A stretch of 64,000 nucleotides of DNA from Alloalcanivorax dieselolei B5. GTDB taxonomy: Bacteria; Pseudomonadota; Gammaproteobacteria; Pseudomonadales; Alcanivoracaceae. The position numbers and the translations under genes are program-made. Below the pieces are notes generated by a model that saw only the letters and a list, made by a program, of their open reading frames with translations, was not told the DNA's origin and did no database searches. Below are positions 46,502-53,877 of the stretch, in pieces. Where the stretch lies: NCBI RefSeq assembly GCF_000300005.1, contig NC_018691.1, positions 1,798,001 through 1,862,000 on the forward strand, given 5' to 3'. Position 1 is the first letter of the stretch. Every line of letters begins with the position of its first letter.

Positions 46502-47677
46502 ATGTTGAACGGACCTTTCCCCCCCTGGCCTTCCTTTACCCAGGAGGAAGCGGACGCGGTGCAACGCGTGCTGCTGTCCAACAAAGTGAACTACTGGACC
46601 GGCCAGGAGTGCCGGGAATTCGAGAAGGAATTCGCTGCCTTTGCCGGGACTGAATACGCTATCGCCGTGGCCAACGGCACCGTGGCGCTTGATCTGGCGT
46701 TGCAAGGGCTGGGCATTGGGCCTGGCGATGAAGTGGTGGTGACGCCACGTACTTTCCTGGCTTCCGCCACCACGGTGATCAATGCCGGGGCGACACCGGT
46801 ATTTGCCGATGTGGATCCGGACACTCAGAACATCACTGCTGAAACCGTCGCCAAGGTGATAACACCGCGTACCAAAGCCGTTATCTGTGTGCACCTGGCC
46901 GGCTGGCCCAGCGATATGGATGCCATGATGGCTTTGGCCGACGAACAGGGCTTCTATGTTATTGAAGACTGCGCCCAGGCCCATGGCGCTACCTGGAAGG
47001 GGCGCCCGGTGGGCGGCTTGGGTCATGTGGGCTGCTGGTCGTTCTGCCAGGACAAGATCATGACCACCGGTGGAGAGGGGGGCATGGTCACCGTGAATGA
47101 CCGTGATCTCTGGTCCCGCATGTGGAGTTTCAAGGACCATGGCAAAAGCTGGGATGCGGTGTATGAACGTGACCATCCGCCGGGCTTCCGTTGGTTGCAT
47201 GAGAGCGTGGGCACCAATTGGCGCATGATGGAAATGCAGGCGGCCATTGGGCGGATTCAGCTGAAGCGTATGCCGGAATGGACTCGCCTACGTCTGGCCC
47301 ATTCCCAGGCCATTTGGCAAACCGCCAGTGACATCCCCGCTTTGCGTATACCGGAAATTCCCACCGAAGTGGGGCATGCTGGTTACAAATGCTATGTGTT
47401 TGTGCAGCCGGAAAAGCTGGTCGAGGGCTGGGATCGTGATCGTATCATGAACGAGATCGTTGCTCGTGGCGTGCCTTGCTTCTCTGGCTCCTGCTCTGAA
47501 GTCTATCTGGAGAAGTGTTTCCAGGACCTCGATCTGGCACCGAATGAGCGCCTGCCGGTAGCCAAGGAACTGGGCGAAACCAGCCTGATGTTCCTGGTGC
47601 ATCCCACCCTGGAGCAGGTACATATCGATAAGACTTGCGAGACACTTCGGGCGGTGATGGCGGAAGCTTCGGCTTAG
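46502..47677 (+). CDS. Sugar aminotransferase, PglE-like (DegT/DnrJ/EryC1/StrS)
   Basis: PLP-dependent aminotransferase of 391 residues. K185 in FCQDKIMTTGGEGGMV is the PLP lysine; VANGTVALDLALQGLGIGPGD and VIEDCAQAHGATWKGRPVG are family motifs. It would convert a 4-keto-6-deoxy UDP-sugar to the 4-amino sugar. The matching UDP-GlcNAc 4,6-dehydratase (WbpM/PglF) is not in this window. The final 90 bp recur at 49732-49821 and, decayed, at 53659-53700. A REP doublet and accessory genes follow instead of further pathway genes. Confidence 0.92.
   Translation: MLNGPFPPWPSFTQEEADAVQRVLLSNKVNYWTGQECREFEKEFAAFAGTEYAIAVANGTVALDLALQGLGIGPGDEVVVTPRTFLASATTVINAGATPVFADVDPDTQNITAETVAKVITPRTKAVICVHLAGWPSDMDAMMALADEQGFYVIEDCAQAHGATWKGRPVGGLGHVGCWSFCQDKIMTTGGEGGMVTVNDRDLWSRMWSFKDHGKSWDAVYERDHPPGFRWLHESVGTNWRMMEMQAAIGRIQLKRMPEWTRLRLAHSQAIWQTASDIPALRIPEIPTEVGHAGYKCYVFVQPEKLVEGWDRDRIMNEIVARGVPCFSGSCSEVYLEKCFQDLDLAPNERLPVAKELGETSLMFLVHPTLEQVHIDKTCETLRAVMAEASA
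47588..47677 (+). repeat. Terminal repeat A: intact 3' end of the aminotransferase gene
   Basis: The last 90 bp of the aminotransferase gene (MFLVHPTLEQVHIDKTCETL onward). It matches copy B (49732-49821) at 84 of 90 bases, and its last 42 bases match copy C (53659-53700) at about 28 of 42. Copies B and C carry no rest of the gene. The copies bound accessory gene modules. Confidence 0.9.
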
Positions 47678-47682
47678 AGGCC

Positions 47683-47755
47683 GTTCGCCAGCAGGCTGGT
47701 TCCCACGGACCATGCCACGAAGCCGCTGTGGGAGCCTGCTCGCAGGCGAATGTGC
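47683..47755. repeat. REP doublet (GTGGGAG subtype)
   Basis: GTTCGCCAGCAGGCTGG with TTCCCACGG, then CCGCTGTGGGAGCCTGCTCG with CAGGCGAATG, directly after the aminotransferase stop and before the two-gene accessory module. Confidence 0.83.
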
Positions 47756-47959
47756 CAACGCCGTACGGCCTGTTTGGAACATTCGGATGACAGGGCAAGG
47801 GGCCCGTGGGCTGACCGCTGCTTCCCAGGCGAGGGGTAGGTTGACAGCCTGAAGCGGGGCGGTGAAGATGCCGTTAATCCGTTGATTTTCTAATCTTTTC
47901 GAGTGCAAGTCATGCAAGCTCGTAGGTGACGGTTTAACAGCAAGCGAAGAATCCGCTCG

Positions 47960-48346
47960 TTGGAAGAACTGGAGGGAATGTATCTAGTGTCTCTGAGCGA
48001 TAGGGTGGTCTATTGCGGTAACCCTGTGCACAAGAGGAACCCAGGCGATTTCGGCTTAAGCCCGCCTGCTGGCCCGCGGCCCGGCAAGTCATTGTGTGAT
48101 ACGGCGGCTATCTTCGAAAAGGCCGTGGCTGGCGAGTTATTGAAGGAAGGCGCCAGGCGCGGTTTGGTAAGCCGACAGGTCAATAATGACTGGCCCCAAA
48201 ATATTTGGGCCGTTACCGACGATGGCATGCCACTGGAGGCGCAATTGGAGAATCGGGAGACTGGGGCCTATCACGGATACCCCATGCCACCGACTGACCC
48301 TTTTGTCGAGCTGGTGATGACGGAATGGGAGGCTCGGCGACCATGA
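47960..48346 (+). CDS. Conserved hypothetical protein, first gene of an ImmA-like module
   Basis: Soluble protein of about 128 residues, unrecognised. Distinct segments are MYLVSLSDRVVYCGNPVHKRN, KSLCDTAAIFEKAVAGELLKEG and NDWPQNIWAVTDDGMPLEAQLE, the last followed by YHGYPMPPTDPF. The Trp-Pro-Gln-Asn-Ile-Trp-Ala-Val stretch looks like a compact toxin- or sensor-like domain, but I cannot place it. The start is either TTG at 47960 or ATG at 47978. Its stop overlaps the next gene by ATGA, so the two act together. The module lies between terminal repeats A and B. Confidence 0.75.
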   Translation: MEELEGMYLVSLSDRVVYCGNPVHKRNPGDFGLSPPAGPRPGKSLCDTAAIFEKAVAGELLKEGARRGLVSRQVNNDWPQNIWAVTDDGMPLEAQLENRETGAYHGYPMPPTDPFVELVMTEWEARRP

Positions 48347-49704
48347 CCAACAAGGGCCTGAGGTTGGGCTTTCAATGGGAAGCCGCGGGTAATGATAATG
48401 CTGAGTCGTATCACACCATGGCGCGGTTGTCGTTAGCCGTTAATGGTTATTCCCTGACACGTAATGAAGATAGCTGGTCGCGTACGGTTAAGGGCGATGT
48501 GCTGGTGTCGTTGTACCCGTTGGCTGTCTGGTTTGCCTCTTCATGGTGGCGTTTGTTGCATGAGCCGCACCCGGGTAAAGGGGTGCGGCCGTCGGTATCT
48601 TGGCGCATGGCCCATGAGTTAGCTGCTGCTAACCAGGGCTATGTTTGGCCTACTGTCATGTTTGCGACCGATGGCGAAGGCATACAAGTCTGGTCTTCAC
48701 CATCGGATGATGGTACTGAACAGTCGGTTCGATATCTGAATAGTTCACGCTTCCCTTCTTTTGTCCCAATGGATGATTTCCGTAAGGAGGTTTCGGCATT
48801 TATCGACGCGGTACTAAGTCGGTTACGTGATTGTGGCTGCACCGATACTGAGCTTGCAACGCTTTGGAAGCTTGTCAGGGATGAACTTGCTGATCCGGAG
48901 ATTGCACGGTTACGTACCTTTGAAGCGATGATGGGGTATGATCCGGAAGAATGTCCTCAATTACTTATGCAATCTATGATCCGCATGACGGATGAGGTGG
49001 GCGAGGAGTCCTTGTCCGAGCTGATATCCGCTTTCGCAAGGGGCAAGGAATTCGGCTCATGCCAGGAGAAGGAAATTGAGCGTTTTGCCGAATTGAAGGG
49101 AATGGAAGGCAAACCGGATATCCCTGATCTTGCAACCTCAAACGGTGTCGGAGAAAGCCATGCACCATGGATGCCGGCGGTTCAGGATGCGAGAAACATA
49201 CGTGATTATTTTGGGTGGGGCTTGGAACCGCTGTCCAATGAGAAACTTCTTTCTGCTCTGGGCATCAGTGCTAAGACCGTTGACAGTTACACGCCGGAAA
49301 ACACATCAAGGGTATCGGTGGCGATCCCGCAGCGTCAGGGCCTAATCCGTTTCATGCCACGTAAGAAGCATCCCGTGGCCCGGCGCTTTGAGTACGCTCG
49401 CCTTCTCGGGGACTGTATATTCCAACAACGTGACGAGGGTTGGCTTGTCTCTTCGGATCTGAGCACGTTTCGGCAGAAATATCAGCGCGCTTTCGCTGCG
49501 GAGCTGTTATGCCCAATTGAGGGGGCAAAGGCGTTTATGCAGGACGATTATTCAGAGTCATCTGTTGAGGATGCTGCGGAGTACTTCGACGTTAGCACAA
49601 CCGCAGTTACCAATTTGCTGGCAAGCAACAACCTTATTGAAACGGATGATTTTTCCGATGGTAAAGATGTCTGGCCTTACCGCCCTATGGTAACGGTTGG
49701 ATAA
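48343..49704 (+). CDS. ImmA/IrrE-like protein lacking the HExxH motif
   Basis: Protein of 453 residues. The N-terminal part (LRLGFQWEAAGNDNAESYHT, VSLYPLAVWFASSWWRLLHEP, AHELAAANQGYVWPTVMF) resembles, from memory, large proteins ending in ImmA/IrrE domains. The C-terminal part has FAAELLCPIEGAKAFM near residue 383, then a winged-helix-like segment DAAEYFDVSTTAVTNLLASNNLI, as after the zinc site of ImmA. Where AHELGH is expected, FEYARLLGDCIF stands (residues 349-360), so the metalloprotease is probably inactive. Translationally coupled to the 128-residue gene; GGGAGG precedes the ATG. A sensor or DNA-binding role in a defence-like module is inference. Confidence 0.75.
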   Translation: MTNKGLRLGFQWEAAGNDNAESYHTMARLSLAVNGYSLTRNEDSWSRTVKGDVLVSLYPLAVWFASSWWRLLHEPHPGKGVRPSVSWRMAHELAAANQGYVWPTVMFATDGEGIQVWSSPSDDGTEQSVRYLNSSRFPSFVPMDDFRKEVSAFIDAVLSRLRDCGCTDTELATLWKLVRDELADPEIARLRTFEAMMGYDPEECPQLLMQSMIRMTDEVGEESLSELISAFARGKEFGSCQEKEIERFAELKGMEGKPDIPDLATSNGVGESHAPWMPAVQDARNIRDYFGWGLEPLSNEKLLSALGISAKTVDSYTPENTSRVSVAIPQRQGLIRFMPRKKHPVARRFEYARLLGDCIFQQRDEGWLVSSDLSTFRQKYQRAFAAELLCPIEGAKAFMQDDYSESSVEDAAEYFDVSTTAVTNLLASNNLIETDDFSDGKDVWPYRPMVTVG

Positions 49705-49975
49705 CGCGGCGTTTTGCCGGCCACGAGTTCAATGTTCCTGGTGCATCCCACCCTGGAGCAGGGACATATCGACAAGACCTGTGAGACGCTTCGGGCGGTG
49801 ATGGCGGAAGCGTCGGCTTAGGCTTGAGCCCTGGACATCGCGGTCCACGGACCGCGGTACTGCCCGAGGAGCCCCCACCGATTGATCTCCTATAAAGTGA
49901 CGGCAACGGCTTACACGAGCTGCTGTTCTGACTGACAGATCAACTTTTCTCTCCACTCCATACTCCCCTTGGGAA
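49705..49975. other. Junction region between the ImmA-like module and IS66
   Basis: No complete gene. It holds terminal repeat B, a palindrome CGGTCCACGGACCG (49841-49854) that also stands after copy C, the sequence CACCGATTGATCTCCT (49876-49891) that recurs at 55321, and finally the 8-bp IS66 target duplication at 49968-49975. Confidence 0.75.
49732..49821 (+). repeat. Terminal repeat B: orphan copy of the aminotransferase 3' end
   Basis: 90 bp with 6 mismatches to 47588-47677, still readable as MFLVHPTLEQGHIDKTCETL and on to the stop codon. No other part of an aminotransferase gene precedes it; the ImmA-like gene ends only 27 bp before it. Confidence 0.92.
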
Positions 49976-50057
49976 GTAAGCGTCCGGCGACCCCATCTTG
50001 AGTCGACGGTTGCGGCCTTCACGATAGTGTCCACTTATTTCTTAGTGGACACTATCG

Positions 50058-50441
50058 ATGGACCCGTTAAGCGTATCTCAGCCCCAACCTCAACCACGAC
50101 GTCGCCGTCACTTCTCCCGTGAGTTCAAGGCGCACATCGTGGCCGCCTGTCAGGAACCGGGCGTGTCCGTCTCCCGGATCGCCCTGGACAACCAACTCAA
50201 CGCCAACCTGGTCCGCCGCTGGATCCGTGAAGCCGAGCAAGCCGGCCAGACAATAACGTCACCCGCGTTTATGCCCTTGGCGGTACCGGTGGCGTCGAGC
50301 CCTCCTGACCGGTCTTGCGCCAAGGAGTCGGGTAACCGCATCCGCATTGAAGTGCCCCGCTCCGGCGGACCGGTCATCGTGGAATGGCCCGCCGAGCAAG
50401 CCCATCAGTGCCTGGCCCTGTTACGCGAGCTGCTGCGATGA
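50058..50441 (+). CDS. tnpA: IS66 accessory protein TnpA
   Basis: Protein of 127 residues with the helix-turn-helix of IS66 OrfA: RRRHFSREFKAHIVAACQEP and NQLNANLVRRWIREAEQAG. It is needed with TnpB and TnpC for IS66 transposition. Its stop overlaps the tnpB start (ATGA). An inverted repeat AGTGTCCACT / AGTGGACACT lies just before its start. Confidence 0.93.
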   Translation: MDPLSVSQPQPQPRRRRHFSREFKAHIVAACQEPGVSVSRIALDNQLNANLVRRWIREAEQAGQTITSPAFMPLAVPVASSPPDRSCAKESGNRIRIEVPRSGGPVIVEWPAEQAHQCLALLRELLR

Positions 50442-50773
50442 TCCGCATCGACGAGATCTGGCTGGCCACCGCGCCACTGGACATGCGCGCCGGACCGGAC
50501 AAGGCCCTGGCCCGGGTGATCCAGGTGTTCGGTGCGGCGAAGCCACATCAGGCTTACCTGTTCGCCAACCGCCGGGGCAACCGCATGAAAGTGCTGATCC
50601 ACGACGGCTTCGGTATCTGGCTGTGCGCCCGCCGGCTCCATCGGGGCAAGTTCCACTGGGGTGACGCTTGGCGCGGCGATCAGTTGCGCCTGAATGAAGA
50701 ACAACTGGCCGCCCTGGTGCAGGGCCTGCCCTGGCAGCGACTGGGCGACGAGGCCGTGATCTCGGTGCTGTAA
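50438..50773 (+). CDS. tnpB: IS66 accessory protein TnpB (IS66_Orf2)
   Basis: Protein of 111 residues. MIRIDEIWLATAPLDMRAGPD and FHWGDAWRGDQLRLNEEQL are diagnostic of IS66 Orf2. The start at 50438 overlaps the tnpA stop; a longer in-frame start would invade tnpA. Confidence 0.94.
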   Translation: MIRIDEIWLATAPLDMRAGPDKALARVIQVFGAAKPHQAYLFANRRGNRMKVLIHDGFGIWLCARRLHRGKFHWGDAWRGDQLRLNEEQLAALVQGLPWQRLGDEAVISVL

Positions 50774-50847
50774 CCACACCTCGTTCCCGTTGGCTATACG
50801 CCCAACCTCCAATCGCCCACCGGGCGCTGGCTTGGCATACTGTCCGC

Positions 50848-52425
50848 ATGACCTCGCGCCCTGACCTCAACGCCCTCTCTCCCGACCAACTCCGTGCCCT
50901 GGCCACCGAGTTGTTCGATCACTTGGAGAGCAAGGATCGGGTCCTCGCCCAAAATGACCGGACCCTCAGCCAACAAGAAAAAGCGATCCGTCACCGCGAC
51001 GCGGTGATCGAGAAACAGGCCCACGAACTGGCGCTGCTCAAGCGCCACAAGTTCGCCCGGCGCAGCGAGCAGTTCAAGGGCGTGCAGGGCCAGTTGCTTG
51101 ACGAACTGATCGACGCCGACCTGGCCGCCATGGAGGCGGAGCTGGCCGAGTTACTTCCAACGCAGGCGCCCCCCGCCGCTGCCAAGCAACAGCCCAAGCG
51201 CGCCCCGCTACCGCCCCAACTGCCCCGCACCCTGATCCACCATGAACCCGAGGATACGCAATGCCGCTGTGGGTGTGCGCTCAAGCGCGTCGGCGAGGAC
51301 ATCAGCGAGAAGCTGGACTACGTGCCGGGCGAGTTCACGGTGGAGCGCCATATCCGGGGCAAGTGGGCCTGCGAGCAATGCGAGACCTTGATCCAGGCGC
51401 CGGTGCCGAGGCAAGTCATCGACAAAGGCATCCCGACGTCTGGGCTGCTGGCCCAGGTGCTGGTGGCCAAGTACGCCGATCATCTGCCCCTGTACCGCCA
51501 GGAGCGCATCTTCGGCCGGGCCGGTCTGGCGATCCCCCGTTCCACCCTGGCCGAGTGGGTGGGCACCTGCGGTGTGTGGTTGCAGCCACTGGTGGATGCG
51601 CTCAGAGCCCAGTTGCTAGCCCAGCCGGTGCTGCACGCGGATGAAACGCCGGTAGCGATGCTGGCACCGGGCAAGAAGAAAACCCACCGGGCCTATGTGT
51701 GGGCTTACTGCAGCACCTCGTTCTCTGAACTGAAGGCCACGGTCTACGACTTCGCGCCCAGCCGGGCGGGCGCACACGCCCGCGCCTTCCTGGGGGACTG
51801 GCATGGCAAGCTGGTGTGTGACGACTACGCTGGCTATAAGGCGGGCTTCGGCGAGGGCATTACCGAGATCGGTTGCCTGGCGCACGCCCGTCGCAAGTTC
51901 CACGACCTGCACGTGGCCAACAAGAGTGAGCTGGCCGCCCAAGCGCTGGAGTCCATCGGTGCGCTGTACGGGATCGAGCGAGAGGCGAAGGATCTGCCGG
52001 ATAAAGACCGCCAGCGCTTGCGCAACGAAAAAGCCCGGCCCATCGCCGACGCCCTGCACCAATGGATGATCTCCCGACGGCAAAAAGTCCCGGACGGCTC
52101 GGGTACGGCCAAAGCCCTGGACTACAGCCTGAAACGCTGGGCGGCGCTGACGCGCTACCTGGACGATGGCGCGGTGCCGATCGACAACAACCGGGTGGAA
52201 AACCAGATCCGCCCCTGGGCGCTGGGGCGCAATAACTGGCTGTTCGCGGGCTCTCTGCGCAGTGGTCAACGTGCGGCCGCCGTCATGAGCCTGATCCAGT
52301 CGGCGAAGCTGAACGGCCACGATCCTTATGCGTATCTGAAGGATGTGCTGGCTCGGCTGCCGACGCACAAGAACAACGCCATCGACGAACTCCTGCCGCA
52401 AAACTGGGCGCCGACCTCCGCCTGA
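50848..52425 (+). CDS. tnpC: IS66 transposase TnpC
   Basis: DDE transposase of 525 residues, full length. An N-terminal leucine-zipper-like helix is followed by a zinc-binding part (CRCGCALKRVGEDISEKLDY, KWACEQCETL). The catalytic residues are D265 in HADETPV, D325/D326 in CDDYAGYKAG and E451 in NNRVENQIRPWALGR. All appear intact. Confidence 0.96.
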   Translation: MTSRPDLNALSPDQLRALATELFDHLESKDRVLAQNDRTLSQQEKAIRHRDAVIEKQAHELALLKRHKFARRSEQFKGVQGQLLDELIDADLAAMEAELAELLPTQAPPAAAKQQPKRAPLPPQLPRTLIHHEPEDTQCRCGCALKRVGEDISEKLDYVPGEFTVERHIRGKWACEQCETLIQAPVPRQVIDKGIPTSGLLAQVLVAKYADHLPLYRQERIFGRAGLAIPRSTLAEWVGTCGVWLQPLVDALRAQLLAQPVLHADETPVAMLAPGKKKTHRAYVWAYCSTSFSELKATVYDFAPSRAGAHARAFLGDWHGKLVCDDYAGYKAGFGEGITEIGCLAHARRKFHDLHVANKSELAAQALESIGALYGIEREAKDLPDKDRQRLRNEKARPIADALHQWMISRRQKVPDGSGTAKALDYSLKRWAALTRYLDDGAVPIDNNRVENQIRPWALGRNNWLFAGSLRSGQRAAAVMSLIQSAKLNGHDPYAYLKDVLARLPTHKNNAIDELLPQNWAPTSA

Positions 52426-52506
52426 CAAGGTGGGATTACCGGACGCTTACCTTGGGAACGGGTTTCGGCCTGTTGGGAGCAGATGGACAATGGGGAGGAG
52501 AGGGCG

Positions 52507-53085
52507 ATGTCGATCAAACTAGAGGGGAATTGGAAGCGAGGGCTGGCCTATGATGTTCACACCCTGGACAGTACGTATCTGGGGGTGGATGAATTCGGAC
52601 ATGATCAGTGGAAAAATACTCGCAGTGAAATCGGGGAGCTGCTCTACCAACTAAAATATCGCGGTGGAACGAGGAATATTAAGGCCATTGTGCAGCTACT
52701 TGACAAAATCAAGGGTATTGAGTCCATGGACTACATACTGCCCATACCGTCAACAAACCACCTCCGGCCTGTTCAGCCTGTCATGGAGGTTGCCCGTGCG
52801 CTTGGCGAGCGGCGTAATGTTGAAGTGCTGGAGACCGCTCTGTGCAAACGTGGAGGAGGGCCGGAACTGAAGAACCTCTCCAATGCAAATGACCGAGAGA
52901 CTCTTCTTCGGGATAACCTCTACCTTGGCGGCACCGTTAGCCTTAGGGACAAGAGTGTGTTATTGCTTGATGATGTCTACAGGTCCGGCACCACATTGAG
53001 GGTAGCAGCGGATATTCTGTATGAGCAAGCTGGTGTCAGGGATGTCTATGTCTTAACGATGACCAAAACCAGGAGCAACCAATGA
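52507..53085 (+). CDS. Phosphoribosyltransferase-like protein (ComF-type), module partner of a SLOG protein
   Basis: Protein of 192 residues. VLLLDDVYRSGTT (151-163, with D155 and D156) is the PRPP-binding motif of type I phosphoribosyltransferases. YILPIPSTNHLRPVQPVMEVA and an LKYRGGTRNIKAI segment are as in ComF-like proteins, although no zinc-finger part is present. The N-terminus (LAYDVHTLDSTYLGVDEFGH) is unusual. The ATG at 52507 is chosen over 52483 because GGGGAGGAG lies 6 bases before it. It overlaps the following SLOG-like gene by ATGA. A role in making or salvaging a nucleotide ligand for the partner is inference. Confidence 0.8.
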   Translation: MSIKLEGNWKRGLAYDVHTLDSTYLGVDEFGHDQWKNTRSEIGELLYQLKYRGGTRNIKAIVQLLDKIKGIESMDYILPIPSTNHLRPVQPVMEVARALGERRNVEVLETALCKRGGGPELKNLSNANDRETLLRDNLYLGGTVSLRDKSVLLLDDVYRSGTTLRVAADILYEQAGVRDVYVLTMTKTRSNQ

Positions 53086-53642
53086 CTTCGGTATTCGTAG
53101 CGGGTTCCCGGCAGCTTGTGCGGCTCAATGAGCAAGTCCTGGAACGCCTGCGGAACATCGTCACGGGTTCTTATCAGGTTCTGATAGGGGATGCCAACGG
53201 GGCCGACAAGGCGGTCCAATCCTTCCTGTTCGGGCAGGGTTATTCGAAGGTTTTGGTTTTCTGTTCAGGTTTGAAATGCCGCAATAATCTGGGGGCATGG
53301 CCTACCTTTAACGTCGATGTGCCGAAAGGTGTCACGGGAAGGGCTTTTTACACCTATAAAGATATCGAAATGGCCAAAAAAGCAGATTACGGCTTGATGC
53401 TTTGGGATGGGAAAAGCCCTGGTACGATCAACAATGTGGCCGAACTTTTGAAGAGAGAAAGGAAAGTTCTGGTCTATTTTGCCCCGAAGCAACTGTTTCT
53501 GCCCGTTGGATCCGTGTGTGATATGGAAGGTCTGCTCCTTCATTGCGCTCCTGATGATGTGTTGAAAATAGAAAAAAAAGTGGGACTGAAAGATAAACTG
53601 CGAAAGGCGGTGGAATCAGAACAGTCTGTGCTTCATTTTTAG
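53082..53642 (+). CDS. SLOG-like nucleotide-binding protein
   Basis: Protein of 186 residues with a Rossmann-like core. VFVAGSRQL (GSR at 8-10) and VLIGDANGADKAVQSFLF (GDANGAD at 36-42) match the pattern of the YspA/cpYpsA branch of the SLOG (SMF/DprA-LOG) superfamily. DIEMAKKADYGLMLWDGKSPGTINNV is the typical third segment that reports on a modified nucleotide. SLOG domains are known in nucleotide-signal and conflict systems; pairing with a phosphoribosyltransferase gene by ATGA overlap suggests the two make and sense a nucleotide. The last bases run into terminal repeat C. Confidence 0.78.
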   Translation: MTSVFVAGSRQLVRLNEQVLERLRNIVTGSYQVLIGDANGADKAVQSFLFGQGYSKVLVFCSGLKCRNNLGAWPTFNVDVPKGVTGRAFYTYKDIEMAKKADYGLMLWDGKSPGTINNVAELLKRERKVLVYFAPKQLFLPVGSVCDMEGLLLHCAPDDVLKIEKKVGLKDKLRKAVESEQSVLHF

Positions 53643-53658
53643 AGGCGGCAAACCCTTT

Positions 53659-53700
53659 TGTGAAGTGTTTCGGGCGGTAATGGGGGAGGCGGCTGAATAG
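53659..53700 (+). repeat. Terminal repeat C: degenerate copy of the aminotransferase 3' end
   Basis: 42 bp readable as CEVFRAVMGEAAE and stop, against CETLRAVMAEASA and stop in the intact gene (about 28 of 42 bases). It begins 16 bases after the SLOG-like stop. The palindrome CGGTCCACGGACCG follows within 40 bases, as after copy B, which supports homology. Confidence 0.75.
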
Positions 53701-53877
53701 CTGGGGATGATGGTCCGTGGATCGCTCGGTCCACGGACCGCAACCACTCTTTTAGCCGTTTCGTGAACCTGTTCATGCGCTCCACAGGAACGGCCTGTCT
53801 TCCCTTCTGTCCAATCACCGACGGATTCATTCGCCAGGGCCGGTTTGTCCCAGGCTGGCCCTGATAAAGGAATACAG

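Larger units (their letters stand above)
49976..52450 (+). mobile_element. IS66 family insertion sequence, complete, 2475 bp
   Basis: Terminal inverted repeats begin GTAAGCGTCCGG at the left end and end CCGGACGCTTAC at the right. The element is flanked by the perfect 8-bp duplication CTTGGGAA (49968-49975 and 52451-52458), the length expected of IS66. It contains tnpA, tnpB and tnpC in the normal order with no visible damage, so it is a recent and probably active insertion, placed 57 bp upstream of the phosphoribosyltransferase gene. Confidence 0.96.

Noticed and set aside
47588-53700. Simple tandem duplication of the whole aminotransferase gene as explanation for the repeated 3' ends
   Set aside because: Neither copy B nor copy C has any sequence of the gene upstream of the last 90 or 42 bases, and unrelated genes end 16-27 bp before them. 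It remains possible only with large precise deletions.
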